DNA from: Dissophora ornata
Taxonomy: Eukaryota; Mortierellomycota; Mortierellomycetes; Mortierellales; Mortierellaceae
NCBI GenBank assembly: GCA_025201705.1
Contig: MU616734.1
Coordinates: 1,584 to 48,241, forward strand
Direction: 5' to 3'
DNA: 46,658 bases
Shown here: positions 1 through 12,120 of the stretch, piece by piece
How the letters are laid out: the number at the start of each line of letters is the position of its first letter
Position numbering within the stretch: position 1 is the first letter of the stretch
The notes under the pieces: model-generated
The model's database searches: none
The model's input: only the letters and a program-made list of their open reading frames with translations
What the model was told of the DNA's origin: nothing
Program-made: the position numbers and the translations under genes

Positions 1-40
1 TTTTTGTGTGCGTGCATGCGTGCGTGTGTGTGTACTGTTG
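1..40. repeat. TG/TGCG-rich simple repeat at the window edge
   Basis: Bases 6-34 are an imperfect run of TG and TGCG dinucleotides. It lies in the RAC1 intron or downstream sequence. No coding signal is visible. Confidence 0.6.
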
Positions 41-350
41 CTGACATGCTGCACCAGGATCTTCTGACTGGGTCATCATTGGTCGACAACCACCTTGTTC
101 TTCATCGCCGACCCAGCGCGACAAAAAGACGAAAGCCATAGTCGTACGAGAAGCCGTTGCTCCATTTTGTTTGTTTTTGCAACTTGATCAATGTCGCACA
201 CTGCCCCTCCTGCATATCAAACAATTGGCCACTCGTATTGCGTGTTGCTTCCTTGAAACGAGAGGTCAAGTCCCGCCTGCGCGCGCATCTTTGTTTGTGG
301 CTCTGTCAAACAATCAACAAAGTCTTTTTTTTTTTTTTTGGCGCCTTTAC

Positions 351-1308
351 CTTGGTCTTGACGTTCTCGAACGAGGGGGGGCTGACCAGGGAGAAGCAGA
401 TGAGGAAGACGTCGGTCTGAGGGTAGGAAAGAGGACGAAGACGATCGTAATCCTCCTGACCAGCGGTATCCCAAAGACCGAGGTTGATGGGCTTGCCGTC
501 AACCATCACGTTAGCAGAGTAGTTGTCAAAGCTATTGGGAATTCAGGGTAGAGAACAGAGTTAGGATCATACTGGACCCTGAACACAAACGGCACTTGTG
601 TGCCGCCAGTTTCCAACTAGCTATTGGAGAAACAAACAAATTGTCCTAGGACAGAGAGTATCCGAGGCCGAACTCCAGATGGACGAGATGACGCTAACAT
701 CAGCTTTCTTGTCATCATCTCTGCCATGGAGAATTGCACTCGAGCACAATCGTCTTGATTCAAGCATGGTGGGCAAACTGATAAAGTCCTCTTACACAGT
801 GGGAATGTACTCGCCAGGGAAAGCATTGGTGGTATAACTAATAAGAAGACAGGTCTAGAAGTCAACAAGGAAACAGTTAATTAGGTTGTTATACAACTTT
901 TGCACCATCTGACCATTGAGCTTGCGAGACTTGTCATTCGTACCTTTCCAACGGCACCGTCTAGTTGACCGCGATTAGGCGAAGAAAAGGAGAAAAAGAA
1001 AATAGTGCAATTAGAAGTCAGCTCAGGGCCGCAAGGCTTTTACACATGAGTTTGGATGATGAAGGTCAAAGTGCTGACTCTGTCTCCCTCGCCATCGGAG
1101 AGGCAGGACCAACACAGCGTTGGTTTTGCAGTTGCACAACAAATGAGAGAGAGTCTTTGGTAGTCGCGGTGGGTCATTGATTGGTGGCGACCAAGAAAAC
1201 GGGTTGGCTTTCGGCACCGCGGTGAAGCAAGCGCCGGCAAGGGAGGGTTTGATGAAAGGATGGGATGGAAGCAGTACCTCCGACGACAACACACTTGATG
1301 GCCTGCAT
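351..1308 (-). CDS. rac1: RAC1-type Rho-family small GTPase (partial, 3' end outside window)
   Basis: Rho-family GTPase that cycles between GDP and GTP to control actin, polarity and NADPH oxidase. Four exons read right to left: 1278-1308, 944-960, 796-854 and 351-531; all junctions are GT-AG and in phase. The product starts [16 protein letters not shown] and continues through [19 protein letters not shown], the switch I region [14 protein letters not shown], and switch [37 protein letters not shown] is the RAC signature; Cdc42 has a different sequence here. The last visible exon ends at SFENVKTK with a GTAAAG donor at 350. I see no exon for the following W(Y/W)PE segment in bases 1-350, so about half the protein lies beyond the left edge. 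Exon 2 is only 17 nt. Identification is very secure; the missing 3' half cannot be checked here. Confidence 0.93.
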
Positions 1309-2486
1309 GATGCTGAGAAGAAGGGAGGATGGGGATGAGAGATGGAGATGGGAACAAGGGAGGCAGCGAGAGATGGGTGGAGGGCTTGCGGGATGAGACG
1401 AAGAAGTATGGGAGAAGGAGGAGAAGAGGAATAGGAGGGAAGGAAGCGCAAGAAAAACCGACCCCCGTTGCCCGTGCCAGCCAGCGCCTGTTCCCAACTA
1501 GGCTCAGCTGGCAGCGGCCCTTTGCCAGGCTTTGATGGCGGTTTCTGCGTCCGTTGAGCGGAGCAATGTATTGTTATTAAAGAACGCAACATGTGTACAT
1601 GGCAAACCAAAAAAGAACAAGTCAAACCCTATCTCCATCCATGCACCAATCCACCCATGCAAGCCCCGCCAACTGCAGCCGCAAATAGTCCTGCAGCTGT
1701 ACGGACTACAGCGCAAATGAATAAAAGCATGCTGCTGTGTGCGAATGAAGGTTTGCTCCTCATCTTATTCATCTTATTTTACTGAGAATGGGTACCGTGT
1801 CTGGCTGGCAAAAGCTATTTAATATCGAGTGGCGCTCTCTTGATTGAATAATTGTCCGCCGCTGCCATGCTCTCTCCCATGTCCTGTATCCCATGCAACG
1901 CTGCGTGGGCCGAATCGTGTACCAATTCCCAATAATAATAAAAAAGAGTTTTATGAAATGAGCGTGCCATGAGATGAGAGCATCTGCCTGTCTTTCTTTT
2001 CAGACCCCCTCCTCCCCTCCTCCCCCTGGAAACACAGTGCCTGAACTCTACCCCAATCGTTGATTTTGTCGCATCGTCAAAGCGGAATAATCAACGAGGA
2101 TGGCGGTCACCATTGGCCAGGAACAGCCTTTTGATCATCCTTGCGAAAAGGCTTTCTCTGACTCTCTCTCTCCAAACAACCGTGCAAGCTTCATGGGGAG
2201 GACAACAGGTCACGTGAAGTACGTCTTCATGCAAATATCGCGCTCTCGCTCCCCTTCATTCATGTTTCCTGGCTCGATTGCTCGCAATTGAGTGTGGCCA
2301 ATACGCTGGAGGTGTATCCTAGTTTTCTGATCCAAGATACCGAAATGCAAAGCTGTCGCTCCTGTTTATTCATAATTATCGATTGTCGTCCACCGCGGTC
2401 TATCTCGTTTCGATTCACAAGAGCTTGTTTATTGCGCTTTCATTTACGCCACCATTCAAGCTGGAAGCTTCTTTGACTCGGAAGAG
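1309..2486. other. Intergenic stretch upstream of RAC1, no supported gene
   Basis: This stretch holds the RAC1 5' flank. Much of 1309-1450 is purine-rich on the plus strand, which is a CT-rich leader on the RAC1 strand. Several open frames exist but they are low-complexity S/P-rich or lack homology. I see no convincing gene, tRNA or repeat. Confidence 0.4.
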
Positions 2487-2853
2487 TATAAAAGCGTTCT
2501 CTTCTCTTCCTCTCCATTCGCCACAGGAGCTTCAGAAAAGTCCACAATGTCTTTCTCTTCTCTCTCCACAGGCGGTACACTCTCTCGACGTTTTTTTTCC
2601 TCTATCTCATTTTCTCCTCAGTCCTTGGGTCACGTCTCAGTGTTTACTTAACTTCTCTGTCTTTCCTTGTTTACACGAGCTTCCTTATTGTTGTCATTTT
2701 GGGGCTATCCACAAGAGGACGGCGAGAGATGGGGTAAGAGTGGTAGTTCGAGGATTAACCAAGCTCTCCTCTTTTGAACACCGTAGCGCGTATCTGGGGC
2801 TCGCCCGCGCGTTGAAACGATACATGGCCACGAATCCGGTTCTATGGCTCTGA
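2487..2853 (+). other. Possible small gene with TATA box and one intron (unproven)
   Basis: A TATAAAAG box at 2487-2494 is followed 53 bases later by an ATG at 2547, which opens a 34-codon frame beginning MSFSSLSTGGTLSRRFFSS. That N-terminus is Ser/Arg-rich and lacks acidic residues, like a mitochondrial presequence. Further on, a good donor (GTAAGA at about 2734), a TTAAC-like branch site and a CGTAG acceptor near 2786 bracket an intron of about 53 nt. A hydrophobic frame (FLVYTSFLIVVILGL) precedes the donor. I could not join these pieces into one unambiguous reading frame, and I recognise no family. It may be a short membrane or mitochondrial protein gene, or chance. Confidence 0.25.
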
Positions 2854-3636
2854 CAGCTATAAGTCTATTGTTGATGTTGTTAATGTTACAACTACGAAGA
2901 CATCATTTGGTGGCTAACCGTCGGGCTTGATCAACACAGTAGGACCGTGAGACTTGTGTGTGTCCGCAAACACACGACTCGGGGTGGACGGTCACTTCGG
3001 TGATGTATTTTTCGCGCCTATTGTCTATTGTCCTGGAATTGCCGCGTTGGCTTGGACGTGCAATTGGCAAGAGCATGCTGCAGATTGAAAAGAGTGGCAT
3101 GCACCCGGTCGATATCGAATTACTTACATTGCCGAGGGTGGGTGGCGATAAGACAGGCGAAAAGCGGTGGGGAGGCGCCGCCAGGTGCCAATGCGCGCCA
3201 TCGGCGGGTCCTCTATCGCCACCTCGGCAACCCCACCGCTTGCACCACTTGCACGCGCAAAAAACATAATCGAGGAGAGGGAGATACGGCCATGCTTTGC
3301 TGATTATATACGATGATGGCATGTTGCATGGGATAAGATAAACAAGCACAGGTGGATGCATGGGCCTTCCTCGCCAATTGTGGGCCACTCTCGGTCATTG
3401 ACCACCAGCACAAGCTGGTTATTCCACTTTCTTGGCCAACTTGGTTCTCGGCTTTCACTCTTTCTTTCTTTCTCTCTCTGTCTCTCTCTCTCCTGCATTC
3501 TCTTTCTTGTTTGCATTCTTCCCATTTCTCGCCTCGTTCCATTCACGCAAAGGCGCAGAGTATCTCCCCTCACACACACAGCGCCTTCCCATCCTCTGCA
3601 CTTTCATTCTTCTCATTCGAATCTCTTCAACCCACA
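2854..3636. other. Intergenic region and CT-rich leader of glycogen synthase
   Basis: No gene is supported. Bases about 3460-3500 are a TTTC/TCTC pyrimidine tract of the kind fungi carry just upstream of transcription or translation starts. It lies 140-180 bases before the glycogen synthase ATG. No TATA box is obvious. Confidence 0.45.
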
Positions 3637-6600
3637 ATGGACCCGCCTCGAAATGTTCACAAGCCCCTCCTCTTCGAAATCGCATGGGAGGTGGCCAACA
3701 AGGGTAAGCATGCTCAGAACAACCTGCAGCCGACAAACAAAAAAGAGTCATTGTCGCTTCCCTGGGAATAGGGTTTTTCTTCTTTGCAGAACAAAGTTAT
3801 CGATTCTCTTTACCCCTCCGCACTCAATTACTCCTGTGTGTAGTCGGAGGAATCTACACGGTTCTAAAATCGAAGGCGCCCGTAACCAGCACTGAATATG
3901 GTGATCGCTACACAATGATCGGGCCTTTGTCCTACAAGACTGCTCCTCTTGAGGTTGAAACTCTAGAGCCAGACACGCCAGAGCTCAGAATGACACTTGA
4001 ATCCATGAAGGAGCGTGGCGTCAAGTTCCTGTATGGTCGCTGGCTGATTGAGGGCGCACCCAAGGTCCTGCTCTTTGACACGGGTTCGGTCTATCACAAG
4101 CTGGATGAGTGGAAGGGCGATCTATGGAATGTCGCCGGTATTCCCTCGCCTCCAAATGACCATGAGACAAACGAAGCTATTCTCTTTGGATATCTCGTCT
4201 CCTGGTTTCTGGGAGAGGTAAGCAACTGTTCGCACGCTATCGAGAGGACAGAAAGCCGAGGTGGTGAGCAATCCTAGTTCCATCCGCTATGCTGGGGATG
4301 CCACACCACTCGGGCTCGGAAAGGCGTTGATTTCGTTATCTTGAAACAATTTCCAAGGCTGCAAAAAACGATAGAAAATCATAAAATCATTTTGTGGGAA
4401 ACTCTTGTTCGACCCGCCTGATCTCTTATCAGAAGCGAAGGTTGACTCGGTTACACCACAGTGCCCTCCATTTTTCCATTTCCATTTCCACGCTCTCCAC
4501 CTCTTCATCCAACACAACCCCAAGCGGATATGCAATCAAGGAGAGATCGGATAATAACAAGGAATGCACTTGGGAAAGAGGGGGAAGAGGGGAAAACGAA
4601 AACATTCAGGGCTCAAGATTTCATCGCATAAAAGAATGGGAGGATAACCGAGCGTGTGAGGATCCCTGCCTTCGCGCGTGCGGGCCATTTCGTGTTTCCT
4701 ATCTGGATGGTGTTTGTGAGCAGTGTTCTGATGTTTGTTGGGTTTCTGTTATTGTTATTATCTCATATTCATGCACACCAAAGCTAGGCGATATCTTACC
4801 AATCCTTTCATCGGCAGTATGCTATCTTAGATTCAATTACAACGAGACTAATATAAACCCCTGCGACTCTTCTTCAATGCTAGTTCGTAGTGCACGAGCG
4901 CAAGGCTGCTGTGATTGCCCACTTCCACGAGTGGCTCGCTGGTGTGGGCATTGCCCTCTGCCGCAAGCGTCACATTGACGTCACGACCATCTTCACAACC
5001 CACGCTACCTTGCTCGGACGCTACCTTTGTGCCGGATCTGTGGACTTTTACAACAACCTCAGGAATTTTGATGTTGATCACGAAGCAGGCAAACGCGGCA
5101 TTTACCACCGTTACTGCATTGAACGTGCTGCAACTCATTGTTGCGACGTCTTTACGACTGTTTCTCACATCACTGCCTACGAGGCAGAGCATCTGTTGAA
5201 GCGCAAGCCAGGTGAGAAAAAAGGATTTAGACTAGCATGTGGACCGCCAAAAAAGGGTCCGACTGCTTTGGTTAGTTAGAATCCAGATCGACGAATCAAT
5301 GCTTATGCTTGTTTGTTTGTTTGTTTGTTTGTTTGGATTAATAGACGGAGTGCTGCCAAACGGGCTGAATGTAGTCAAGTTCCAAGCGATGCACGAGTTC
5401 CAGAACCTGCATGCGGTGTCGAAGGACCGCATCCATGACTTTGTGCGGGGACACTTCTACGGCCATTACGACTTTGATCTCGATAACACACTTTACTTCT
5501 TCACGGCTGGACGGTACGAGTACCGCAACAAGGGCTTGGACATGTACATCGAGTCTCTCCAGCGTAAGTTCAAATTCAGATCGCTCAAACCCTCTCTCTT
5601 CGCGATGGGACAGAGCGGGCGTGCGAGAATGAGCACATCGTATTGGGAGCTTGTGTGATGCCGAATTGGGAACCTCGCCTTCGCCTCATGGCTCAGAAAT
5701 AAGAGGAAAGAGGGGAGCCGACATGTGTATTCAGAGATACGATTCTCAGTCACTCAAATGCGATATACTCCATGTGTTGCCACTAAAAATAGGTCTGAAC
5801 GAGAAACTCAAGGCAAGCGGCTCGACCACGACAGTCGTGGCGTTCATCGTCGTGCCCGCAGAGACCCACTCCTTCACAGTCGAAACTTTGAAGGGCCAGG
5901 CTGTTGTCAAGCAACTCAAGGAGACTGTCCACGACATCGCCAAGCGCATGGAGACCCGTCTGTTCGAGAAGGCTTCTCGGTATTGTCGATATCAGAAACA
6001 CAGTGAAGATGCATGTTCTCTGCTTGTCCTCTGCTTTCTGACTCCAGGTTCATTTTGATTCTTTCCTCGCAGTGGCGGCGATGTCAACACCACCCAGTTC
6101 TTGACCGGTGAAGACCAGATCTTGCTCAAGCGTCGCACGTTTGCCTTGAAGCGCTCGACCTTGCCACCAATTGTGACCCACAATATGGCAGATGATGGAA
6201 AAGATCCTGTGTTGAGCCAATTGCGACGTCTCGGACTTTTCAACCACCCCTCAGATCGTGTCAAGATTGTCTTCCACCCCGAGTTCTTGAACTCTAACAA
6301 CCCGCTCTTCGGTCTTGACTATGAAGAGTTTGTCCGCGGCTGTCACTTGGGCGTCTTCCCCTCTTACTATGAGCCTTGGGGTTACACGCCTGCTGAATGT
6401 ACCGTCATGGGCGTGCCTAGTATCACGACTAACTTGTCAGGATTTGGATGCTTCATGGACGACAACATCGTGGATTCTTCAGAATACGGAATCTACATCG
6501 TGGACCGTCGAATGAAATCTGTAGAAGAGTCGATCCAGCAGCTCGCGGATCAGATGCTCATGTTCTGTCAAAAGTCGCGTCGTCAACGTATCAACCAGCG

Positions 6601-7186
6601 TAACCGTACAGAGCGTCTCTCAGATCTCTTGGATTGGAAGCGCATGGGGCTCGAGTACATCAAGGCCCGTCAGCTAGCCTTGCGGAGAGCTTACCCGGAT
6701 TCGTTTGATGATGATCACTACTTTGGACTGGATGAGGCTACGCAGCAGCAATTGCAGATCCAGGAACAGAGACCCAAGATCCCGAACCCACGCTCAGCTC
6801 CAGGATCGCCACGCATCCGTACACCCCTCGAAGGTGTCGACACTGAACTGACATTTGCGAAAATGTCAGCTGGCGATCGGGAGAGGTACTTGCAGTACAA
6901 GATGCAGGGTCGTGACGACGAAGAGGCTTTTGGTGGATCAGAGGATATGACAGATTTGAATGATACAACACATATGAATATCAAGCTGCCGCTCCGTCAT
7001 CGACAGTCGACACAGGAAGAATCACTTGCTGAGGGCGACTTTGATGCTTCAACCGCGGATGTCCGGGCAGCGCAGAAGCAGTACAGGGACCAGATGAGCG
7101 GCGGTGAGAATGGGCGCTACTATGGAAGGAATGGTCATGCAGCTCCAGGCACCAGTAATGTCAATGGTAACGGATATCACCATTGA
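3637..7186 (+). CDS. gsy1: Glycogen [starch] synthase (GT3 family)
   Basis: Transfers glucose from UDP-glucose to growing alpha-1,4-glucan chains in the cytosol. Six exons: 3637-3703, 3844-4217, 4884-5211, 5345-5563, 5793-5979 and 6073-7186; they close in phase to give 762 residues, close to yeast Gsy1/Gsy2. Visible landmarks: N-terminal [16 protein letters not shown] (UDP-glucose loop, split by intron 1), [53 protein letters not shown], the E-x7-E catalytic pair in [11 protein letters not shown], and the Arg-rich glucose-6-phosphate site [14 protein letters not shown]. The Ser/Thr-rich tail (around [11 protein letters not shown]) is where family members are inhibited by phosphorylation. Intron 2 is unusually long for this window (666 nt). 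AATAAA follows the stop near 7228. The gene converges on the methyltransferase gene. Identification is very secure. Confidence 0.96.
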
Positions 7187-7431
7187 TTATAATCCGTCCA
7201 TGTGTTCTTTGTTCGTAACACCAAAAGTAAATAAAAGCAGCTCAATAACAAAAAAAAAACAAATAACAACAACAACAACAACGCCAGCCTGCTGTCTATA
7301 TTTTTGATGCCAGTATGTTCAACCATGTGCAAGCACAAGCGCGCACTCAAAAGGCGATGCAGCAACATGTGAAGAGCACCTTACTTCTGGTCTTCCTTCT
7401 TGGACACAGTTTTTTTTTTTTTTTGGTTATT

Positions 7432-8579
7432 TTATTTTCTGTACAAGAAAATGTCTCTGTTGAAGTTCTTGGCGCCGCCCTCTGAATGCCCCAGATGCAT
7501 CGCCTCTCGGAAGCCGACTTTGTCACTGAGGAGATATTCCTGAAAGTTTTGTGGTTTGAACGTCATGGCCTTGTAGTTCTCCTGCATCACTGGCGTAAGC
7601 TTGCTCCGGCGATTATAGGTCTCGAACGCTTGTGGTTCCAGCAAGAAGATACCACCTGGCGCTAAGCTGCGGTAGACCTTTTGGAAGAACCGTTTCATCC
7701 CAGTATCACCATGATGCAGGTGAACCCACTTTGCCAACGAGAATCTAATTCCCCGTACCAGACAAACATGCATATGAGCAAAAAAACGAGTGAAACAAAA
7801 AAAAAAAAACGCCTAATGACAAGTAGTTGTGTAGGTTGAACATAATCTATCCCTATCTCGACTTACCCCAGAATTACGTCCCACTGCTCCGCGCCCGTAT
7901 CCTGCTGATCCTCCGTCTCTGTCACCCAGTCTGTCACACGCAACTCAATGTTGTGAGGGAACAAAACCTCTGTGCGCAGAGTCCTTTTGGGAACCGGAAG
8001 GAACCCGTGGATCCGATGCATCGATTTTGGAAAGTATTCTTCATATGGTACATCTTCCTCCTCCTCCTCCTCCTCCTCCTCCTCGACAGTGCTACTCTCG
8101 TTATTGCCACTACCCCCACGAGTTTGAGTATATGCCTGGGGCGAGATCTGTGAAAACGTTTTCAGAATAAAATTCTGTGCCTTGCCAATCAAACTCGGGT
8201 CAATGTCCACGCCCTGGATCTTGCGCGGCTTGTAATGCATCGCTAAAGAATGAAAGTACAATGTTGTCGACTTAATGATCAGCGGGCCTCTCTGAACATT
8301 CGACTCTGACCTTACATCGGGACGAAAACAGCGATTTTGACATACCGATAAAAACTGTGAGCAATGCCGCGTTGCATCCGATATCGACTACCCTTTTGCC
8401 ACGAAACCAGCTCGGATCCAGGAACTCTAACCGCAGATCTACTTTCTTTGCCAACTCCTGCAATGGCATCCTCTCTTCCTCTGGGTCGCTTCGTCTTGGG
8501 AACAAGACTGAAGATTTTGTTATCCAAAAGCGTTGCTGTTGCTTCTGTTGTTGTTTTTGTTGCTCCCCAGCTGATTGAG

Positions 8580-8615
<36 letters not shown>

Positions 8616-9570
8616 ATGATGGTGATATCGAATCTGCCTTTTTCGTGCTCTGCTCCTCAACTCGTTTCTCGTAGTAATACGGGTAGTTTCCATAAGGATA
8701 CTCTTTCCGGTGTGGACGACGTTCCAGATAGACAACAATGGGTTGTGCATGGATGATATTATCTGAAGTCGTTGTCGTCGTCCGAGTCGCTGATGTGCGA
8801 CCTGACGATGTCGCGCTACTCTGACCCTCCATGGATGTCACTGTCCATGTATTAGGCTTTGTCGTCCTCGTTGATGATATCGTTTCACTTGAATCATTTT
8901 GATCGCGCTCAAACATTCGCAGCCTCACCGGCCCAGTCCCAGTCCTTCCTCCTTGTTTTGCTTTTGACGGTGGTGAAAGTGAATCTGATGGAGTGGGTAC
9001 CCATTGTTTGATAATATCCTTAGCTCGGAAGATGGGCCTCGATTCTGTTGCTGATCCTGGCGCTGATGATACTGTTGATGCTATTGCTGGTGATGGCGAT
9101 GCTGCAACTGATGATATTGACTTGGAGATTCCAGAAGCTGCAGGACTACCGCTACTGCTCCTGTTGATGACTCTGCCTCCCGCTGAGGAAGGCACTTTTG
9201 CTCGAGCAACCTGTCGAGGCACAAATCCTGTGGCCATCAGGCTCCGCGGTAGTAGTTTCGGAAATGCAACTACAGCTTTTAATCCGCCTATTTGCCTGTC
9301 GCCGTTCATGCCTGGATCCGTAGAGGCGCTAGCAACTGTAGCAATCGGAGATGACGATGATGACTGGGCACTAGTTATTGGCGGTGATGCTGTTGAAATT
9401 GAGGTATCGCCTTTATCCATATCCTTGACAGTATGTCGCGTGTCGCGCGAGTTCTTCTGTATCCCTTTCTGACGACTCTTTGCCGCGTCAATACGTGTCT
9501 TTGGTTTCTTGTCTGCCAAGGACACGCTCCTCGATTCTGCTTCCGCGGTGGCCTTCTTCCGTTTTCCCAT
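7432..9570 (-). CDS. Bin3/MePCE-type RNA 5'-gamma-phosphate methyltransferase
   Basis: SAM-dependent enzyme of the bicoid-interacting protein 3 family, which methylates the 5' gamma phosphate of small RNAs such as 7SK or U6. Three exons: 8346-9570, 7867-8242 and 7432-7744, in phase, 637 residues. The first ~370 residues are low-complexity and probably disordered, with a nuclear-type basic start (MGKRKKATAEAE) and Ala and Gln runs. The catalytic part shows SAM motif I VVDIGCNAALLTVFIA, the acidic loop VDIDPSLIGKA, and the family signature SLAKWVHLHHGD followed by LAPGGIFLLEPQ. A glutamate run (encoded by GAG/GAA repeats at about 8055-8084) sits in the variable loop after motif II, where the human enzyme also has an insert. 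Motif I reads GCNAALL instead of the usual GCNxGHLTL, a mild deviation. The stop codon overlaps an AATAAA signal. Confidence 0.88.
8055..8084. repeat. (TCC)n trinucleotide repeat inside coding sequence
   Basis: About ten TCC units on the plus strand encode a run of glutamates in exon 2 of the Bin3-type methyltransferase. In-frame length change would only alter a loop. Confidence 0.8.
8579..8614. repeat. (GCT)n trinucleotide repeat inside coding sequence
   Basis: A run of GCT/GCTG units encodes an alanine tract in the disordered N-terminal half of the Bin3-type methyltransferase. A Gln-rich stretch follows it on the protein. Confidence 0.8.
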
Positions 9571-10158
9571 GGTTGCTTTGGCGATGAAGGAATGATGAAA
9601 TGAAAAAAAATGAAAAGGTGCGAATGAATTAAAAAGTGAATGAGGTCAAAAATAAACAGGTCTTGGAAAAGGCGTTTTTTTTTATGGTGGCGTTTTGTGT
9701 GCTCAAAATGCGCTCTGATCACTCCATGGTCGAAGGCTTTTGACCACATTGTGCGCTGGAGAGCGCAAAGTCAGCGGACGACCTCTCCAGGTCCCCCAAA
9801 ATCAGAAAACTCCAATCCGCACGTAATATGCAATGAATAAACGTATTTATTTAAAAAGACAATGCCTGAAAACAGGACGCGAAGGGTTGGGGGTTGTGAG
9901 AGGATGAAAGGATGTTGTGCTGCGGTTTGTATAGTCAAATGAAAAATAAATGCACGTCGCCCGCTTGTTTCTGTGATTCTATCTGATGGTTCTTTTTTTT
10001 TTGTTTCTTTTTGTTTTTGTCGCTCCAGGTCTCCAAAGGGGAATGATGTGCCTACTCATCAACCTTCAATTTCTCTTTCTCTCCTCTTCTAAATAAAAAT
10101 AATAACCCGCTCGCCTCTGTTGTTCTCCCCAGGTCGAGTCTATCAATTCTTCCCTACT
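9571..10158. other. Intergenic region between Tom40 3' end and methyltransferase 5' end
   Basis: No gene is seen. The region holds the methyltransferase 5' flank (AT-rich) and, on the minus strand, AATAAA-like elements near 9846 and 10091 that may serve Tom40. Short poly-T runs lie near 9990-10010. Confidence 0.4.
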
Positions 10159-11857
10159 TTAAACCTCCCACATCATACCAACACCGAACCTGCTCTGTCC
10201 CTTGCCATGATCCATCTCTCCGCTAACCAAGAACGAGAATCCAGGCACGATCTTCTCCTCCAAGACCGCCGACACCTTACCCGTCGTATCGACCTGTCCT
10301 CTGAATGTCGACCGTCTAAACTCAAATTTGCCTCCAACAGTCGCCACAGCCTCGCGACGGCCTCCTGCAGTCAAGATCTGGATCTCTGTGCCAAAGTCAA
10401 CCTTCTCGGAATAACGCAAGTAGTAAGCAACCTGCAATGCTCCAAATCCTTGCCATTGTGCGGTTGCAATATAATCCTCTCCGGTGTACTTGGCAACGTA
10501 CGACAACGTCGTCTCTTCCTGACCAGGGGTTGGGCGCTGGTAGACAGCTTCGGCTCCAAGGGCAACGTGTTGTGACACAGACTGCAGGTACGATCCAATG
10601 AAGATGCCAGTGCCCTCGATGGGTGAGGGGTTCACACCCTTGAGGTTCAAGTTGAAGTCCCGGCCGTTGTAATCTTGCTCCACCTGCAACATTGAGTGTC
10701 CGGGCGTGCTGGAGAACTATTCATGGAAAGCGAAGAGGAACGTATCGAGGTCAGATCTTTAACAAGGAACCACTGGAATGTGAATCATGACGACTAAGAC
10801 GATACACTGGCGGCATTCGTTTTACCTGTGCCTGAGCTTTGGAAACGTTAGTGTTGCTCCAAGCATAGTTGGCTCTTGCTTGAACGTTGCCATCGGTATC
10901 CAAGTTTCCAGATAAGAACGACTAATTGGAATTCACAGCGACGGCAAGAAAAAAAAAAGCGCGTAAAGGGGGATCAATGACTTGAGCGTTGTTGCTGGCC
11001 TGATCCAGTGGCAGCAGATTGTCATTATTGACAGACGGATCTATTACCTGCTGGCCAATGAAGGCAGTTCCAAAGTTGTAGGTTGAAGGAGAACCGGCGG
11101 CGCCCATGGCAAACGAGTGAGTGACCTGGAAGTTGGGGGTCAAGACCTTGGTGATATCGCAGCGAGCGCCATCAAAAACATGGTTGGTCAAGAAGGTGTC
11201 TGTTGGCAAAGAGAAAAGCAAAAATGGTATTAGATCGGGGTAGCAACGAAAATAGTGGCAGAGTGTCCTTCTTGTTTGTTATTGAGGGCAATGGCGATTG
11301 CCTCCATTCCCGCGGGCCAGAGCTTCCCCGCGCGGTTAACCAAGCATGTTGGGCGTTTTATGCATCCGGCTGTTCAACGGTTGGCGTGACAGCATGCTGA
11401 TACAATAGTGAGCATCCTTCTCTGCCCATTGATAAAACGCTGGCTAGCTCCTCGATTAGACGTACTAGTCAGCCTAGGCTCGATCGGTGTAGCGGTCGCA
11501 GTATCGATTCCTGTCATTGTGGTTCCCGCGGTGCAACATGTCCCGATCAGCTCCGTGCGCAACGATCCTGAATAAAAGCAGCTACCAACGACTCTGCATG
11601 CTAGTCATTGCGGGAGTGGAGCATGGTCGAGTGTATGTGCTTGTATTTTTTTTTTCCTTACGCTTGACCTCGCGGTTGACACCCTCATACGTTCCGGGGT
11701 TGGGCAGGTTCAAGTCGTCCCGGAACTGGTTGACCTTGGCAAAGGCAGCCTTCGCCTGGTCCAGCAAGCCGGTAGGAGCAGTCTCGACAGGAGCCACAGG
11801 AGCCGGCGTAATGGGGATGGGGTTGAAGCCCAGAGGGGTCTTTAAGGGAGATGCCAT
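10159..11857 (-). CDS. tom40: Mitochondrial import receptor subunit Tom40
   Basis: Beta-barrel pore of the outer-membrane TOM complex, through which nearly all nuclear-encoded mitochondrial proteins enter. Four exons: 11662-11857, 11048-11199, 10826-10921 and 10159-10716, in phase, 333 residues. The Pro-rich N-terminus (MASPLKTPLGFNPIPITPAP) precedes the conserved DLNLPNPGTYEGVNREVK. The barrel follows, with FDGARCDITKVL, FQVTHSFAMG, GNLDTDGNVQARANYAW, LQVEQDYNGRDFNLNLKG and GQEETTLSYVAKYTG. The end GQSRFGVGMMWEV matches the C-terminal beta-signal that directs barrel assembly by SAM. No cleavable presequence is expected or seen. Length is near the lower end for fungal Tom40. Its 5' end lies about 260 bases from the Rax1-like gene stop, on the same strand. 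Confidence 0.94.
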
Positions 11858-12120
11858 GTTGTCCGATTATGAATGAATGCAGAATGAATGAAGAATGAAA
11901 AACAATAAAATACAATGTGTGCGAGTGCGAACGGGAGTGTGTGTTCCAACCGCTTCCCTCAACCACTGCTCCACTTTCTAGAACGGGGACTGCTGTTCTC
12001 GACAAAACATCGGGCGAGCGAGCGAACACTACGTCACACTGACGGTGTGGGTGTGTAACGCGTTTATTTTCAATAGTCGGTCTATGAATATGATAGCAGT
12101 GGTGCGTGGTGGGGTTCATT

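Noticed and set aside
1023..1625. 200-residue open frame on the minus strand over RAC1 exon 1
   Set aside because: It reads a CT-rich leader as Ser/Pro/Leu and overlaps RAC1 exon 1 in a different frame.
3356..3895. 179-residue open frame on the plus strand
   Set aside because: It crosses the pyrimidine tract and glycogen synthase exon 1 in the wrong frame.
8993..9472. 159-residue open frame on the plus strand
   Set aside because: Antisense shadow of the low-complexity N-terminus of the Bin3-type methyltransferase.
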